Notes: a model not told the origin generated them from the sequence alone. DNA of 64,000 bases from Muricea muricata (GCA_963855995.1 OY979717.1:27857746-27921745), one strand, 5' to 3'. Shown: positions 44,401 through 56,484, counted from the first letter of the stretch. Translations and numbers: made by a program.

Positions 44401-45144
44401 TTCAAATATTACTAATCACGCATGGACAAATAACCATAAATGGCAAGTATCGACACAGAAGAACATCTGAATCATGGCACACTAGCTCCATGAACAAAAA
44501 ACTCGTCATTCAAAACATTTACCGTTATTGTACCGCTTCTCACTAAGCGAAATTTCACAAATTTTCTTTCATGTAATGTAAGATATTGATATTGCATATA
44601 GAAGGAACTTTCACCATGTCGATCACTTTCAGACACTTTGTATCTTCACGTAATTGTAAACCACTGCAATTATCGCCCTATCATTTTCATCTGCCTGTAC
44701 AGTCGAAATCTCGTAATCGTTAAACAAGAGTCTTTGCTATGCAATAAAGTCAGTGTGAAACTAATTAGGACACATTTACGAGTACATATCATTTAACAGT
44801 CAGATTACGAGCTCGCTTTTGTCATTTTACAAAACTATGACAAAATGTCTTTTAATTACCCCAGACAATTTATTGTTTTGCTAGTCGCTATCTATCGAGC
44901 AATAGATAGAGTAGTAGAGCAATAGATTGGCAGGTAGAGTAGCCAATCAAATTACAGCATTTGCATTAGCATGCTAGTATGATTCTATTAACCCAAATTA
45001 GAGTCAGTTGTTCAAAATCAATGTCCAACATTTTTACTACAGTTAATTCAGTATGCAATGTGACGCTACACCATTGATTTGTATGATAATGGATCTCGCA
45101 TTCATAATTAAATTTTGAAGTATCGCCGCCATCTTGGTAGTCCA
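44401..45144. other. No gene seen
   Basis: AT-rich stretch with short local repeats (gagcaatagat at 44898 and 44918). A few residues of RT-like reading extend to about 44470. Nothing else supported. Confidence 0.5.
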
Positions 45145-45149
45145 GGTCC

Positions 45150-45328
45150 TGTTGTATTACGTCATTCTAGTTCGAACGTTTGAGCGATCCTTTTTAGTGC
45201 CTAGTGCACTGTTGTTATTCATGCCGTGATGTTACTTTGTATATTTATATGTATTAAATAAAGTTATATTAAGGTATATTTTTATCGCAATAATGTGAAT
45301 CCTGATCCATCACTCTACAAAACCAATA
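45150..45328 (+). repeat. Copia 5' LTR
   Basis: 179 bp, begins TGTTGTATTACG and ends CCAATA. Contains aataaag near 45256, a polyadenylation-like signal. Confidence 0.92.
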
Positions 45329-45342
45329 GGTTATGGGCCCAG
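45329..45342 (+). promoter_or_regulatory. Copia primer binding site (half-tRNA iMet)
   Basis: ggttatgggcccag follows the LTR directly. It is complementary to the anticodon-arm region of initiator methionine tRNA, not its 3' end. Priming by an internally cleaved iMet tRNA is established for Drosophila copia. Confidence 0.85.
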
Positions 45343-45439
45343 TGGCCGAAGTGTGAAAGTATTAGTGAAAGCGTTGTGATAAATCGAGTTTATTTAAAAT
45401 GAATTTGATCGAAACTGGTGTGAAAGCGTGGTCGTAAAT

Positions 45440-46918
45440 ATGGCGGAATCGAAATCTGTCACGGTCGTTCCGTTGAATGGGTCGAATTATGGGACTTGGA
45501 AAGTGCAATGTCGTATGGCTCTCGTGAAAGACGGGCTGTGGAGTATTGTTTCTGGGACTGGGACTGAAACTGCTCCTGCTGATACAGAAGCTGAAAAATT
45601 TGCGAAATTTGTTAGTCGAAGAGATAAAGCGCTGGCAATTATTGTGCTTTCGGTTGACCCTTCGCTGTTATATTTGCTCGGAGATCCTGAAGACCCTGTG
45701 GCGGTGTGGAAAAAATTGTCTGACCAGTTTCAGAAGAAAACATGGGCAAACAAATTGTCTTTGAGACGACGGTTGAATAATTGAAGACTTAAAGACGGAG
45801 ATTCTATGTCAAATCATATAAAAGCGATGACTGAGATTTTTAATGAATTAGCTGTACATGTAATTGGTGCAGCTATGCAAGATGAGGACAAAGTTGTTAC
45901 GTTATTGGCGAGCCTTCCTGAAGCATATAACATGCTTGCAACTGCCCTGGAAGCAAGTACTGAAGTGCCACAAATGGAAGTTGTTATTGAGCGTTCGCTA
46001 TATGAAGAAAAGAAATTGGGTGAACGAGATAAATCGCCAATACCTTCTAGTACAGTCATGGTGGCATCAGATCATATTAAAGGTAACAAGAAATTCATTA
46101 AATGTCATCACTGTGGAAAATTGGGGCATATTAGACGTTTTTGCAAAGATTTAAACAAGGACAAAAGTAAGAAGGAGCCTGGAAACCAAAGAAACAAGAA
46201 TAAAGGCAACCAAGTTGAAAAGGGACAGCAGGGGCCTCGTAAGGAAAGTTTGGGACTTGTTGTGCAAAATTTGGCTGCAAGTGCATGTGAAATTAACCGT
46301 AAAACATGGATTGTGGATTCGGGTGCCACATGCCCCATGTGTAATAACAAAGCTTTGCTTGAAGACTTTGTTGAGTTTGATGAAACTGTTGATGTAATGC
46401 TTGGTGATGGAAAAGTCCTTCATGCAACTGGAAGTGGAGCTGTTTCGGTTCATACTGTTCTTGCAAATGGTAAACTGCAAGAGTGTATTCTCCATAATGT
46501 ACTGCTCGTTCCAGATCTAAGTTATAATCTAATAAGCGTGTCAAAGGTAACTGAAGCAGGAAAATCTATTAGCTTTGAAGAAACTCAATGCAACATTTCT
46601 TGTGCTGATGGGAAAGTAATTGCTACTGCAAAGAAAGTTGGATGTTTGTACTATCTAGATTTTCAGCCTACCTCAGAATGTTCAAATGCTATGGTAAATG
46701 AAAGAACCAAACTCTCAAATGAAATGTTACGGCATCAACGTTATGGACACCTTGGAGTTCAAAGTTTAAAGAAACTAGCAAATGACAAGTTAGTCGAAGG
46801 ATTTAACTTTGACGCCAAAAAAATTTGGAGTTCTGCGAAGCCTGTAGACAAGGAAAATTACACCGTTGTTCGTTTCCAACCAGTGGTGCAACACGAGCTA
46901 GTGAGCCACTTGGGTTAG
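45440..46918 (+). pseudogene. Copia Gag, protease and start of integrase
   Basis: From ATG 45440 (MAESKSVTVV, then NYGTWKVQC typical of Copia Gag) the frame is broken by TGA 45782-45784 and resumes in frame. Then come the Gag C-terminal part, a zinc knuckle CHHCGKLGHIRRFC, the aspartic protease WIVDSGATCPMC, and the beginning of the integrase zinc-binding region (RHQRYGHLG). A frameshift near 46820 moves the integrase to the next frame, and the original frame ends at 46918. Confidence 0.93.
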
Positions 46919-47967
46919 TGCATAGTGATTTGTGTGGAAAGATAAATACTAAATCATGCGGTGGTGCTGAATACTTTCTGACATTTACGGATGACAAGAC
47001 TAGATATGTTTGGGTGTATCCATTGAAGCAAAAAGGTGACGTTTTTAACCAGTTCGTGGCATGGAAAGCAGCTGCTGAAAAATCTAGTGGACGCAAATTG
47101 AAAACTTTAAGAACTGACAATGGCGGTGAATTCACGTCAACTGAATTTGAGAACTATTTGAAAACAGAAGGAGTAAAACACGAGTTAACTGTTCCAAAAA
47201 CTCCCGAACAGAATGGAGTTGCTGAACGACTCAACAGGACACTTGTTTAGGCAGTAAGAGCAATGCTTATCCAAGCAAAACTACCTCAACGATTTTGGGT
47301 GGAAGCACTGTCGACTGCAGTCTATTTGCATAACCGAAACCCAACAAAAGGGGTTACGGATATGACTCCTTTTGAAGCATGGACTGGAGTAAAGCCTAAT
47401 GTTAGCCACTTGAGAAGCTTTGGATGTACTGTGTATGCACACATTCCCAAAGATGAAAGAAGAAAACTAGACCCAGAGTCGAAGAAATGCATACTCCTTG
47501 GCTATGGAACAGAAACAAAGGGATATCGTTTGTACGATCCTCAAAGTTCACGGGCTATGTACAGTCGCGATGTTAAATTTAATGAGAGTGAATTTGGCTT
47601 CGAGAAGAATCCATATGAAGTTCAGGCTGATAAACGTGTTACTCTGGAGCTTTCCAGTGAGAAAGAAGAGAGCGAAGAGGATCAAGTGGATAACGTTGAG
47701 TTCAATGTACGTCCACCAGTGCGGGAAAGACGTGCACCGGATCGTTTTGGTGAATGGGTAACCATGGCCAGTAAAGATACTGTTGAGCCAGCAACAGTCA
47801 GTGAAGCATTGCATGGCCCACATTCAGAACAGTGGCGCGAAGCCATGCAAGAAGAAATCGATTCGTTGCAAGAGCACGATGTGTATGAACTCACTGAATT
47901 ACCTAGAGGACGGAAAGCAGTTGGATGCAAGTGGGTGTTCAAGATAAAACACAACGCTGATGGCTGA
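46825..47967 (+). pseudogene. Copia integrase and linker
   Basis: The frame carries CEACRQGKLHR, HSDLCGKI (first D), FTDDKTRY, RTDNGGEFTS (second D) and PEQNGVAERLNRT (E). A TAG at 47248-47250 interrupts it, then it continues in frame with RFWVEALSTAVYLHNR and an acidic linker to the RT start (WREAMQEEIDSL … GCKWVFKIK), ending at TGA 47965-47967. All three integrase acidic residues are visible. Confidence 0.93.
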
Positions 47968-49334
47968 GTCGAAAGATATAAGGCCAGACTGGTCGCACAA
48001 GGATATTCTCAGAGATATGGGGTAGATTACGATGAGACGTTTTCTCCAGTTGTACGTTTTGAGTCTATACGGACAGTCGTTGCGTTGTCTGTTTAAAGGG
48101 GTCTTAAATTGCATCAAATAGATGTTACGTTTGCTTTTCTGAATGGAGAGTTTGAGGACGAAGTGTATATGGAGCAGCCTGAGGGATTTGAAGTCGAAGG
48201 CAAGGAAAATCTTGTTTACAAGCTAAACAAGAGCTTGTATGGTTTGAAGCAATCATCTAGATGCTGGAATTCAGTACTAGATGAACATCTAAAGTCGATT
48301 AGTTTTGTCCAAACGGAAAGTGATCCATGTATTTACGTAAAGGTGAAAGATGGTGACATTTTTATTGCCGCTGTCTGGGTTGATGATATTATCCTTGCTG
48401 GGAAAACTGATGAAGAGATCAATAATGTTAAAGCAAGCATTGCAGAAAGATTTCAAGTAAAAGATATGGGAGAACTCAAGTATATTCTCGGTCAACAAGT
48501 GATTCAGAAAAATGGTAAAGTGTGGACCGGTCAGCCGACATACACAGAGAACATTTTAAAGAAATTCGGTATGGAAAACTGCAAGCCAGTTGAAACACCT
48601 GTTGATTTGAGTTCAAAACTCATTAAAGCTAAAGATGACAGTGAAGTGTTTAATAAAGAAGAGTATCAGCAAGCAGTTGGGTGTTTGTTGTATCTTTCAT
48701 CTGCTACGCGACCTGACATAACATTTGCTGTCAACAATGTTGCAAACTTCACTGCAAATCCTACCAAAGAACATTGGACTGCTGTAAAACGGATTTTCCG
48801 ATACTTGAAAGGAACTGTAAACTATGGTTTGCTTTACTCGGAGAATGCTAGTCCAGATTGTGTTGGATTCTCGGATGCGGAATGGGCAGGTGATTTAAAT
48901 GACCGGAAATCAACCTCTGGTTATACATTTCAGATGAATGGTGCTACAGTTAGCTGGAGAAGTAAGAAGCAAACTTAGCTTGTGTGGCATTATCAACAGC
49001 AGAAGCCGAGTACATTGCTTTGTCCGCAGCTACTCAGGAGGCGTTATGGATGAGACAATTGTTGACAAATCTTAGTGTAAATGTTGAGAAACCTATTACT
49101 ATTTACGAGGACAATCAGTCAGCTATTGCTATGTCAAAGAATCCACAGTTTCATAGGCGATCTAAGCATATAGACATAAAGTATCATTTTGTACGCGATC
49201 AAGTTGAGAAGAAAGCAGTAACTGTATTGTACTGTCCAACAGGTAGCATGTTAGCTGATTTATTTACAAAGGGTATTCCAAAAGAACAGTTCAAGAACTT
49301 GCGTGATTTAACAGGTTTAAAGATAAAACTTTAA
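47968..49334 (+). pseudogene. Copia reverse transcriptase and RNase H
   Basis: Continues in the same frame: [12 protein letters not shown], a TAA at 48094-48096, then HQIDVTFAFLNGEF (first catalytic D), LYGLKQSSRCW, VWVDDIILAG (catalytic DD), the tether, GFSDAEWAGDLNDRKSTSGY (RNase H D) and SWRSKK. A 5-base insertion near 48976 adds a stop and shifts the frame; then LSTAEAEYIALS (E), YEDNQSAI (D) and HIDIKYHF to the stop at 49332-49334. With four in-frame stops and two frameshifts over the whole element it is inactive. Confidence 0.93.
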
Positions 49335-49382
49335 CAGTTAAGACGAAGTTAAACAAACATTGGAACTGCGATTGAGAAGGAG

Positions 49383-49557
49383 TGTTGTATTACGTCATTC
49401 TAGTTCGAACGTTTGAGCGATCCTTTTTAGTGCCTCGTGCACTGTTGTTGTTCATGCCGTGATGTTACTTTGTATATTTATATGACTGTATTAAATAAAG
49501 TTTATATTTTTATCGCAATAATATGAATCCTGATCCATCACTCTACAAAACCAATAG
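49383..49557 (+). repeat. Copia 3' LTR
   Basis: 175 bp, same ends as the 5' LTR, with several substitutions and indels between them. Confidence 0.92.
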
Positions 49558-49764
49558 GTCCCAGTGTCCTTTGCGGGTGTAAGATTAATCTTTCAGACAC
49601 AGCCTTTCAATTTCCGTAAATTTCCTTAAAATAAGGAAGTTTATATAAATATTGAAACTGCTGATTGACCGCCATCTTGGTACTTCAAATTCGTCATTTT
49701 CGTTTTCTTCACTCGATGTCATTGAATGCCTGATCCAGTATTATACTGATCAATGCGCTACACG

Positions 49765-51507
49765 TTTAAAGTGCATATGTCATAATCACCATTTTTTTTT
49801 CAAAAATTCACCGTGACGAGACGATTCGAATAAAATATACCATTCTTTGAACAGATAAATACTTCCAGAGATATTTGGGTTCAAAGTTGAGCTTTTGAAA
49901 TCATGGCCGGGAGAAAAGAGGCTGGGTCGAATTAGCTCTGTGACGTCATACCGGGAACACGTCTCAATACTGCATAAAAAAACAATACAAAAATATAGTC
50001 ATGTTCGAGGCGAAAAATAGCCAAAAATAATTACTTTTGGGGGATATTTGTTTGTATATGAACTTGTACATTTACGGCGACTGAAAACCCATCATTGTAC
50101 CTTGGAAACTGAAGGAAATAGCTCAAATTGAGAGATTTGTGCGCCGGGCTTTAGGCGTCATGTGTCACATAACTCGTCTGTTTACAACGGGAATTCTTCG
50201 CTTTGAAGCTGTAAAAGCACATTAGACAAGGTGATATACAGGCATGAATACACAGAACACAAGGATATTAAATCGCTAGCTGAGTAGGCGCATGAAAAAG
50301 TTAAATGGCGCAAGTATCATAACAATTTTGACTGTGCCTATGTTAATGACGACGAATATTTGGGATTTATACTTCTGCTAATCGTGTAAACGTTGTCTGG
50401 TTAAAATATTCATTTCTCACAAGCCTTTGACTGGCAATGCAGTCTGCAGTCTTCGATGGGTAAATCAAATTCGAATGCTTGCAACAATGAATCTTTATGT
50501 GTTTTATACATTGGATATATTATTTATCACTGTATCTCTCTCTATATATAGCAAATTTTGAGAGTAGAGTAAATGTCAGCATTTAGATGAGCTTTTTATT
50601 TTCCTGTATCACATGCATCATTGTGCAGCTGCTTAATCTAACTGTAGTGTTTCTCAATATTTTTTACCTTTAGGTTTAGGTTTATTACTATATTCGTAAA
50701 TAAGGTGGTTGTAGAAGCCTAATATGGTCCGACAGTATACTTTTCAATCTCTTTCTATACCTCACGCAGTCATAATAATAAAGTATTACATACGTAAAAA
50801 TAACACGTATTCAGCATCCAATGTGGCAATTTGATAAAGCTTTGCGTCTAGATTTATATGGGCAAGATGATGTGTGTACAAATACTGCAAACAACATAAG
50901 AAGTATGGTCATTACGGTAACTACATCAACGAAGAAAACACGAGTGCTTGCGACTTTTTCACGCGTCTACTCGGCTAGCGATTCAATATCCTTGTGTTCT
51001 ATGTATTCATGCCTGTGTATCACCTTGTCCGGTGCTTTTACAGCTTCAAGGCGAAGAATTCCTTTGTAAACAGACGCGTTATGTGACACATGACGCCTAA
51101 CTAATGCCAATGTTGCATTTGACTCAATTCTCTCAATTTCAGCTGTTTCCTTCAGTTTCCAAGATACAATGATGAGTTTTCAGTCGCCTTGAATGTACAA
51201 GTTCATATACAAACAAATATCCCCAAAAGTAATTATTTGTGGCTATTTTTCGCTTCGCATATGACAATATTTTTGTATTGTTTTTATATGCAGTATCGAG
51301 ACGTGTTCCCGGTATGACGTCACAGAGCTTATTCGACCCAGCCTCTTTTCTCCCCGCCATAATTTCAAAAACCCAATTTTTGGCGTGTTTGAAGCCGAAT
51401 ATCTCTGGAAGTAATTATCCGTTCGAAGAATGGTATACAGCATTCGAATCGTGTTGTTATGGCGGGTTTTTGGAAAAAGAATAGTGATTATGCCATATGC
51501 ACTTTAA
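49765..51507. mobile_element. 1.74-kb foldback element with ~550-bp arms
   Basis: The left arm about 49765-50320 is the imperfect inverted copy of about 50925-51507. Shared landmarks include tttaaagtgcatatg, ataccattctt, acttccagagatatt, ggcgtcatgtgtcacata, aggtgatacaggcatgaat and aacacaaggatatt. Indels and substitutions between the arms show age. The minus strand of the right arm has a short open frame (MAGRKEAGSNKLCDVIPG..) that is broken in the left arm. No transposase. Confidence 0.88.
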
Positions 51508-51708
51508 TTATTTGCATATCCAACAAAGTTAAGTCTGTACAACGAAAAATGTGTAAACTTTTCGGCAATACTAACAAACCTCTTGACTTTCGGCATAAAA
51601 ATTAACATATCTCGTATCACAGGATTTGTGAATGGCTAATAAAAGTAAGCTATTTAAACTCCTATGATCTGAAATGGGTTCAATTGCATGAGACGAGGAG
51701 GTACTATA

Positions 51709-52482
51709 CAGGGTGTATCAAAGAAAAGTAGACAATTTTGAAACGGCTCTCAACCTCGCGAAGCGGCTTGAAGTATGAAGTTTTTTATTAATATACATTG
51801 CTTAGGTACTTACGGTACGTGTAGAATAAATGAAAATATTCTGAAATTTAAACGTTTTAAACCCAGGGGTGTGCGTATTTTGAAACACATTAAGAATGGC
51901 TTGCGCGCGAAATTTAAAGGCTTAAAAGTAATTTTGAGTTGGTAGGTAGAAAATATGTTAGGTGTTTTATTGCTGTTCAAAATTTCAAGAAATTTGAGTT
52001 TAAGCCATTCAAAACGTCGTGCGAACGTATATTTTTCTCAATAAGAATCGTTTTTCTGAAGGAATGTTCCAATTTTAATTCAATGTCCCTTGGGATTTGT
52101 ATGCAAATTAATTAAATACATAAATTAAACATGCACAAAGCTAATTTTGCTAAAAATATGGAAGTTCGCGCCACGTTTTGAACGGTTTAGACCAGGGCAA
52201 ATTTTCTGAAATTTTGTACAGCGATACAACACCGGACAAATTTTCCATCTACCAAGTCGAAATTACTTTTAAGCATTTAAGTTTTGTGCGCAAGGCATAT
52301 TTAAATTGCCGTAAAAGACAGAACCCCCAGGGTTTTGAAGTTTTAAATTTCTCATTTTTCCAGTTTGTTCTAGATTATAAGTACCAAAACAATCTATCTT
52401 AATACAAAACATCGTGCATTAAGGCACTTCGCGAAAAAGGGAGCGATTTCAGATTTGTCTACTTTTTTTATACTGCACACTG
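51709..52482. mobile_element. 774-bp palindromic Tc1/mariner-type MITE
   Basis: The left end CAGGGTGTATCAAAGAAAAG, and the right end whose reverse complement is CAGTGTGCAGTATAAAAAAA, share further gtagaca…tgaaa sequence. TA flanks both sides (51707-51708, 52483-52484), the mariner target duplication. Long internal arms (about 51830-51960 against 52260-52365) also pair, including gcttgcgcgc and aagtaattttga. No transposase ORF. Confidence 0.88.
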
Positions 52483-52769
52483 TATAGCAGCACTCTACCA
52501 TCCAAGACAAATTTACCGTGCGCTTTGACACAACGTAAAACCTTAACAGTAAAGGGAAAATGGTTTCGCCTGCAAATATAAAATCATTTAAACTGTGCTT
52601 TCTATGTTTTGTATAATTTTTTTTTCTAAAATTTTATAAAACGTACTTTTATAATTTTGTCAAAAATAATTCACACATATAATAAACCTATTGCTGGCAT
52701 ATTACACATATATATAAATACAGGATGTACAAAAATGTAGAACCTTTGAAGTAAAAACAATTCAAATCA

Positions 52770-53610
52770 GGGGCTGAGATAAAATGCATGCGAAAACGGA
52801 CAATGGAAAGGAATGGCGGAAGCGGAATCCGGAAGCAGACTCCGCAAATGAGAATAAAACGCGGAATCCAGAAGCGGAATTCCCAAATAGAGATTAAACA
52901 CGGAATCCGTTAATGGGGACAGAACGCGGAATTACGTAAAAAAGATTAAAAAGCCGATTAAAGGTACAATTTATTTAGCTGAGATAACTGTGCTAGGTTA
53001 AATAAAAGAGGAGTACTTTTTTGGGCTACCGGATATGGTATCAATAAGTCCATATAACTTGTGCTAGACTATAACGGTATTAATAGTTATGTGATCTCAG
53101 CCTGTTTTCGTTTTGTCAGTTTATGTAATTTTGTAAAAAATATTGCTGAATACATAAAACACACAAAGCATATGAACTGATAACAAACCACTAAAGTTCA
53201 AGCGATTTTAACTTCGCAATATGACATGTAAATGACACTTCACTCAGGCTATTTTTGGCTCAGTCGGTGCTGTGGCGTAAAAATTTAGAAAAAGGTATTC
53301 ACTATGAAAAATAATCTTGTCTATCTTGTTCAGTGCCTTGCATTTTTATTTAAAACTTGGCAAAAAGATCGAAAAAGCGACAGCGCATTAGTGAGTAGTA
53401 CATTTAGAAATACACAATGTAGCACGGCAGGGCCCGCCGACCAAACGTAAAAAATATAATTTAGACGAGCTTCCAGTTTCGAACTTAGAGTCATACAGAG
53501 TGCTCAGTAGTGAAGTAGATCGGATATAAATACGTTGATGATTTCCGCGTTTCATCCCCATTTGTGGATTCCGCTTCCGCTATTCCGTCTCCGCGTTTTA
53601 TCCCAGTCCA
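52770..53610. mobile_element. 841-bp hAT-type MITE
   Basis: Terminal repeats ggggctgagataaaa / reverse complement of ttttatcccagtcca, with related subterminal gcggaagcggaatcc…aaacgcggaa on both sides. The 8-bp target duplication tcaaatca is at 52762-52769 and 53611-53618, diagnostic of hAT-like insertion. No coding content is visible in the interior. Confidence 0.9.
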
Positions 53611-53618
53611 TCAAATCA

Positions 53619-54451
53619 AGCACTATTAATTTACAGCTTCGAATGCTTCGAACTAATGATTCGAAGGTCTGATATAACTTGGTAATTTTAAACCGTTATA
53701 ATTAATTTCTTATGTGTACAAAACCTTTTGCTTTTTCTTCGAAGCATTCAGAGCTGTCAAATTGATACAATAGATTACGGCAACTTGAAAGGGTCCAGTT
53801 TTTTGATAAACAGTGTTTAAGGTGGACGCTGATTATCGTCGATACCGCATGTGCTTAATTTAAATTTATTGTATTAAAATTTACTATATTTTCTATTTGT
53901 CTGTAGTTGTTGCAATGATCATCTTAGCATTGTATAGTGCATGCATGAATCATAGTAGCTATGTCCGTTTGGTGTTACATACGTCGCAGCTCCTCTGTTA
54001 TACGCATATTGTATAAAAGCAAAAACGGAAATTCTAAACGTCTAGCATTACATCGTTACTTCTTTGTTTTCAAAACTGCTGGGCTTTGTAACAAACAATT
54101 TGACCAAACCAAATGTTTTGATACCTTCTATTTTTCCGAATTATTATCTATAAAATAGCCTTTTGAAAACATGGGCGGTGATCAGTGAAAAGCTTCAAAA
54201 AAGAGTTCTACAATTCTATAGAAACACGACACATTTCCGTGCGAGTTTATAAGCAAGTTTACAGTCGCGAAAAACGAGGAAAATATTTAGTACTACTACA
54301 ATATACAACAAAATGCAAATGCTTGGCATAAATACTCAAGAAGAAGAAACTTTTTAAGGAATTTAGTCTCGAAATTAACAAGAAAAGTACATTTGAATTT
54401 TTGTGAATTGTAATCTGTTAAATTGACACAGACACAGGCGATATTACGTGC
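53619..54451. other. No gene seen
   Basis: AT-rich noncoding stretch; the 65-codon frame at 53961 has no recognisable content. Confidence 0.5.
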
Positions 54452-54841
54452 CCATTACCAAGCAATGGTATGGAATAACGATATAATCCCAAACCCAAGG
54501 CTTCCCTCACCGGCACACTTTGGATAGACCCTGGAGAAAGGTAACTCATCTAAGGCATATCATCGTGAAAGTGACCAAAATAATATCAAATTATGAGGTT
54601 TTTCTTTTGATTCAGATAAATGGCATCCAGTGATGATCGGCAGTGACCCGCCCTGGATGCTGTTCTTCATCTCATCAAGTGCCGTTGCACCAAGGGATGT
54701 GGAACGAACAGATGTTAGTGCAGGGAGGCAGGGCTCAACTGCACTTATCTTTGCGCATGCAGTGATGATGATGAGCCTTGTGTAAACTGCCCATCTAACC
54801 CATCGTCTGACGAGGAAGACGACGAGGAAGACACTTCGTGA
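54452..54841 (+). pseudogene. Decayed two-exon gene end with Cys-rich (CXC-like) tail
   Basis: Exon 1 (to 54540, donor GTAACT) reads HYQAMVWNNDIIPNPRLPSP.., and exon 2 (from 54616, acceptor ttcag) starts DKWHPVMIGSDPP. After a frameshift comes ALDAVLHLIKCRCTKGCGTN, then RC, stop, C, R..GLNC..LCAC..DDDEPCVNC and an acidic tail ending at TGA 54839-54841. The repeated C-x-C spacing resembles CXC/tesmin-like metal-binding motifs at the end of a protein family I recall from invertebrate genomes without a firm name. Two TAG codons (54525-54527 in place of an expected residue after FG, and 54716-54718 in RC*CR) plus the frameshift show it is dead. Confidence 0.6.
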
Positions 54842-55679
54842 AGATAATCATTCTTCAGTAGTAACCTCAGAACTTCGGCGTTTGTAGAGTAACGTGATTC
54901 TTGGGTTGCATAACCCCTTGATCATTGGCTTGTAAATGATTAGTATTTATTTCATCATATCCAATGTTTTAAAAATCACGGAACCCTTTTAAGGCATTTT
55001 TTGTGAAGATGAGGTTTTGTAGATTACTGACAGTCGATGTCTGTCTTCAACTAATTTCCAATTCACGCACAAAATAACATGATGAAGTGATGTATTTAGC
55101 ATTATCATCCTAATCGACCATATAATTGGGGAGGTAGAAACCCTCATTTTTGATCTTGGTCCAATTTAATTGCATTGAGTCAGAGTGAAAAATCCGATTT
55201 TCGTTAATCGCGGACTTAATTAGCATGCATTTTGGTCCAGCAAACACATCACTGCCCCGAATATAACTTCTTTGTGCTCATTGACCCTTAGTTTAGGGAG
55301 GTAGGAACTTTCAAAATGAATGATTTCCTTAGAATCGAAAAGTTACAAAGAAAAATCGATTTTTCGGTAATGGCGAAAACGTCCTCCCACCCCACCCCCT
55401 GTGGCAGCCGTCGGAGCAGGTCGCAAAATTGCCGACAATATTTTTTATGATCATTGGGGCCCAATTAACATTCCTAGATAGGTAGCTTGCTTTTTTCACG
55501 AAAATCCCACGGGACTTAATTTCATGATATATGCTCCCTGACTAGATGGTTGGACCACTCAATTCGCCACTCATTTCTCATTCAGTTACATGCAGGAGCG
55601 CATTGAGCCTGTTTTACCTTAATTCTGACCTATTTCCGGATAATCCGCATGCACGCATATATTCAGTATGCATACTTAC
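54842..55679. other. No gene seen; weak local repeats
   Basis: Contains loosely repeated phrases around gggaggtagaaac / ggaggtaggaac (55130, 55297) and tccaatttaattgc / cccaattaacatt. This is presumably intron of the FN3 gene just below its donor at 55680. Confidence 0.4.
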
Positions 55680-55988
55680 TATCTTGGTTTGTAGTGCCTG
55701 TGGTTTCCCTCCCAGTAGGTCCAACACCTTTGGTTGTAACAACAGCAGCTGCTACGTAGTACTCCGTATATTCATTGAGTCCTGTTATAATCGTAGATGT
55801 AATTCCACTTTCAGTAACGGTTTTATTCTTAACATTGCTGCCTGAACAATTAACTCCTGCCGTTAACTGATAACATATTCTGTAACCCGTTATGTTTCCG
55901 TCTGTTATTGAAACACTCGTCCAGTTGACAAACAACGACGTGGAGCTCCATGCTTTAACTTCGGTAAGTGTAACAGCTGGTATCGATT
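55680..55988 (-). CDS. FN3 exon upstream of the array
   Basis: A 309-bp minus-strand exon with the acceptor tttttctag above 55988 and the donor GTAAGT below 55680; phase 1-1. It encodes one FN3 domain: IPAVTLTEVKAWSSTSLFVN, then WTSV in strand B, NITGYRICYQL in strand C, ITGLNEYTEYYVAAAVVTT and KGVGPTGRE. Its end (ACAAACCAAGATA before GTAAGT) is nearly the same as the end of array exon B (ACGTTCCAAGATA), and its length and phase are the same. It is therefore a paralogous domain exon, probably of the same gene, lying 38 kb upstream of the array in transcript direction. Confidence 0.9.
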
Positions 55989-56389
55989 CTAGAAAAACAA
56001 AAATAGAAATTGTTGAAAGCTTTCAACTTTTTTGTTAGCTAAAGTCGCGAATGATAATTATCTTGTTTGCATAATTTTTCATATTATTTTCTCACTTTTG
56101 GGGAAATTGGCGGATTTTACCAATATTAATCACATGATCTTCGTTCACTGCTCAAAGTCCACGCACGTATTGGCAAAAATCGATCACGTGTGTTCAGGTT
56201 ACCTGGCAACAACGAGTCACCTGAGTGCATTTTGGACAACAATTCATAAGAAGTGCTTTATATATTCAAAATGGCTAGTATGGGCGTTCAAGGTCTGTAA
56301 TGTTCTCGCTTTAGCTTTAGTACTAAAAACAATAATGACCAAGAACTCCCCATAAATGGCCGAGCGCAGCCACATAAAAACAAGGAAAT

Positions 56390-56450
56390 TACTTTTCTCA
56401 TGGCGCAAGCACTGCTACATAGCGCAGCCACATAAAAAAATGCTTTTCCC
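56390..56450 (+). repeat. Direct repeat gcgcagccacataaaaa
   Basis: Two copies, at about 56364 and 56421, in otherwise unremarkable sequence. Confidence 0.5.
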
Positions 56451-56484
56451 AAGATGGAAGTACTGCATATTTCCTTTAGTAACT

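Larger units (their letters stand above)
45150..49557 (+). mobile_element. Copia LTR retrotransposon, decayed
   Basis: LTRs at both ends and the 5-bp target duplication ggtcc at 45145-45149 and 49558-49562. The internal polyprotein has the Copia order Gag, protease, integrase, RT, RNase H. The LTRs differ by several substitutions and indels, so the insertion is clearly older than the BEL element. Confidence 0.97.

Noticed and set aside
45546-46544. Alternative-frame ORFs within the Copia gag-protease region
   Set aside because: They overlap the recognisable Gag/protease frame and have no own motifs.
50821-51443. Several short ORFs on both strands in the foldback
   Set aside because: By-products of the inverted arms; broken in the sister arm.
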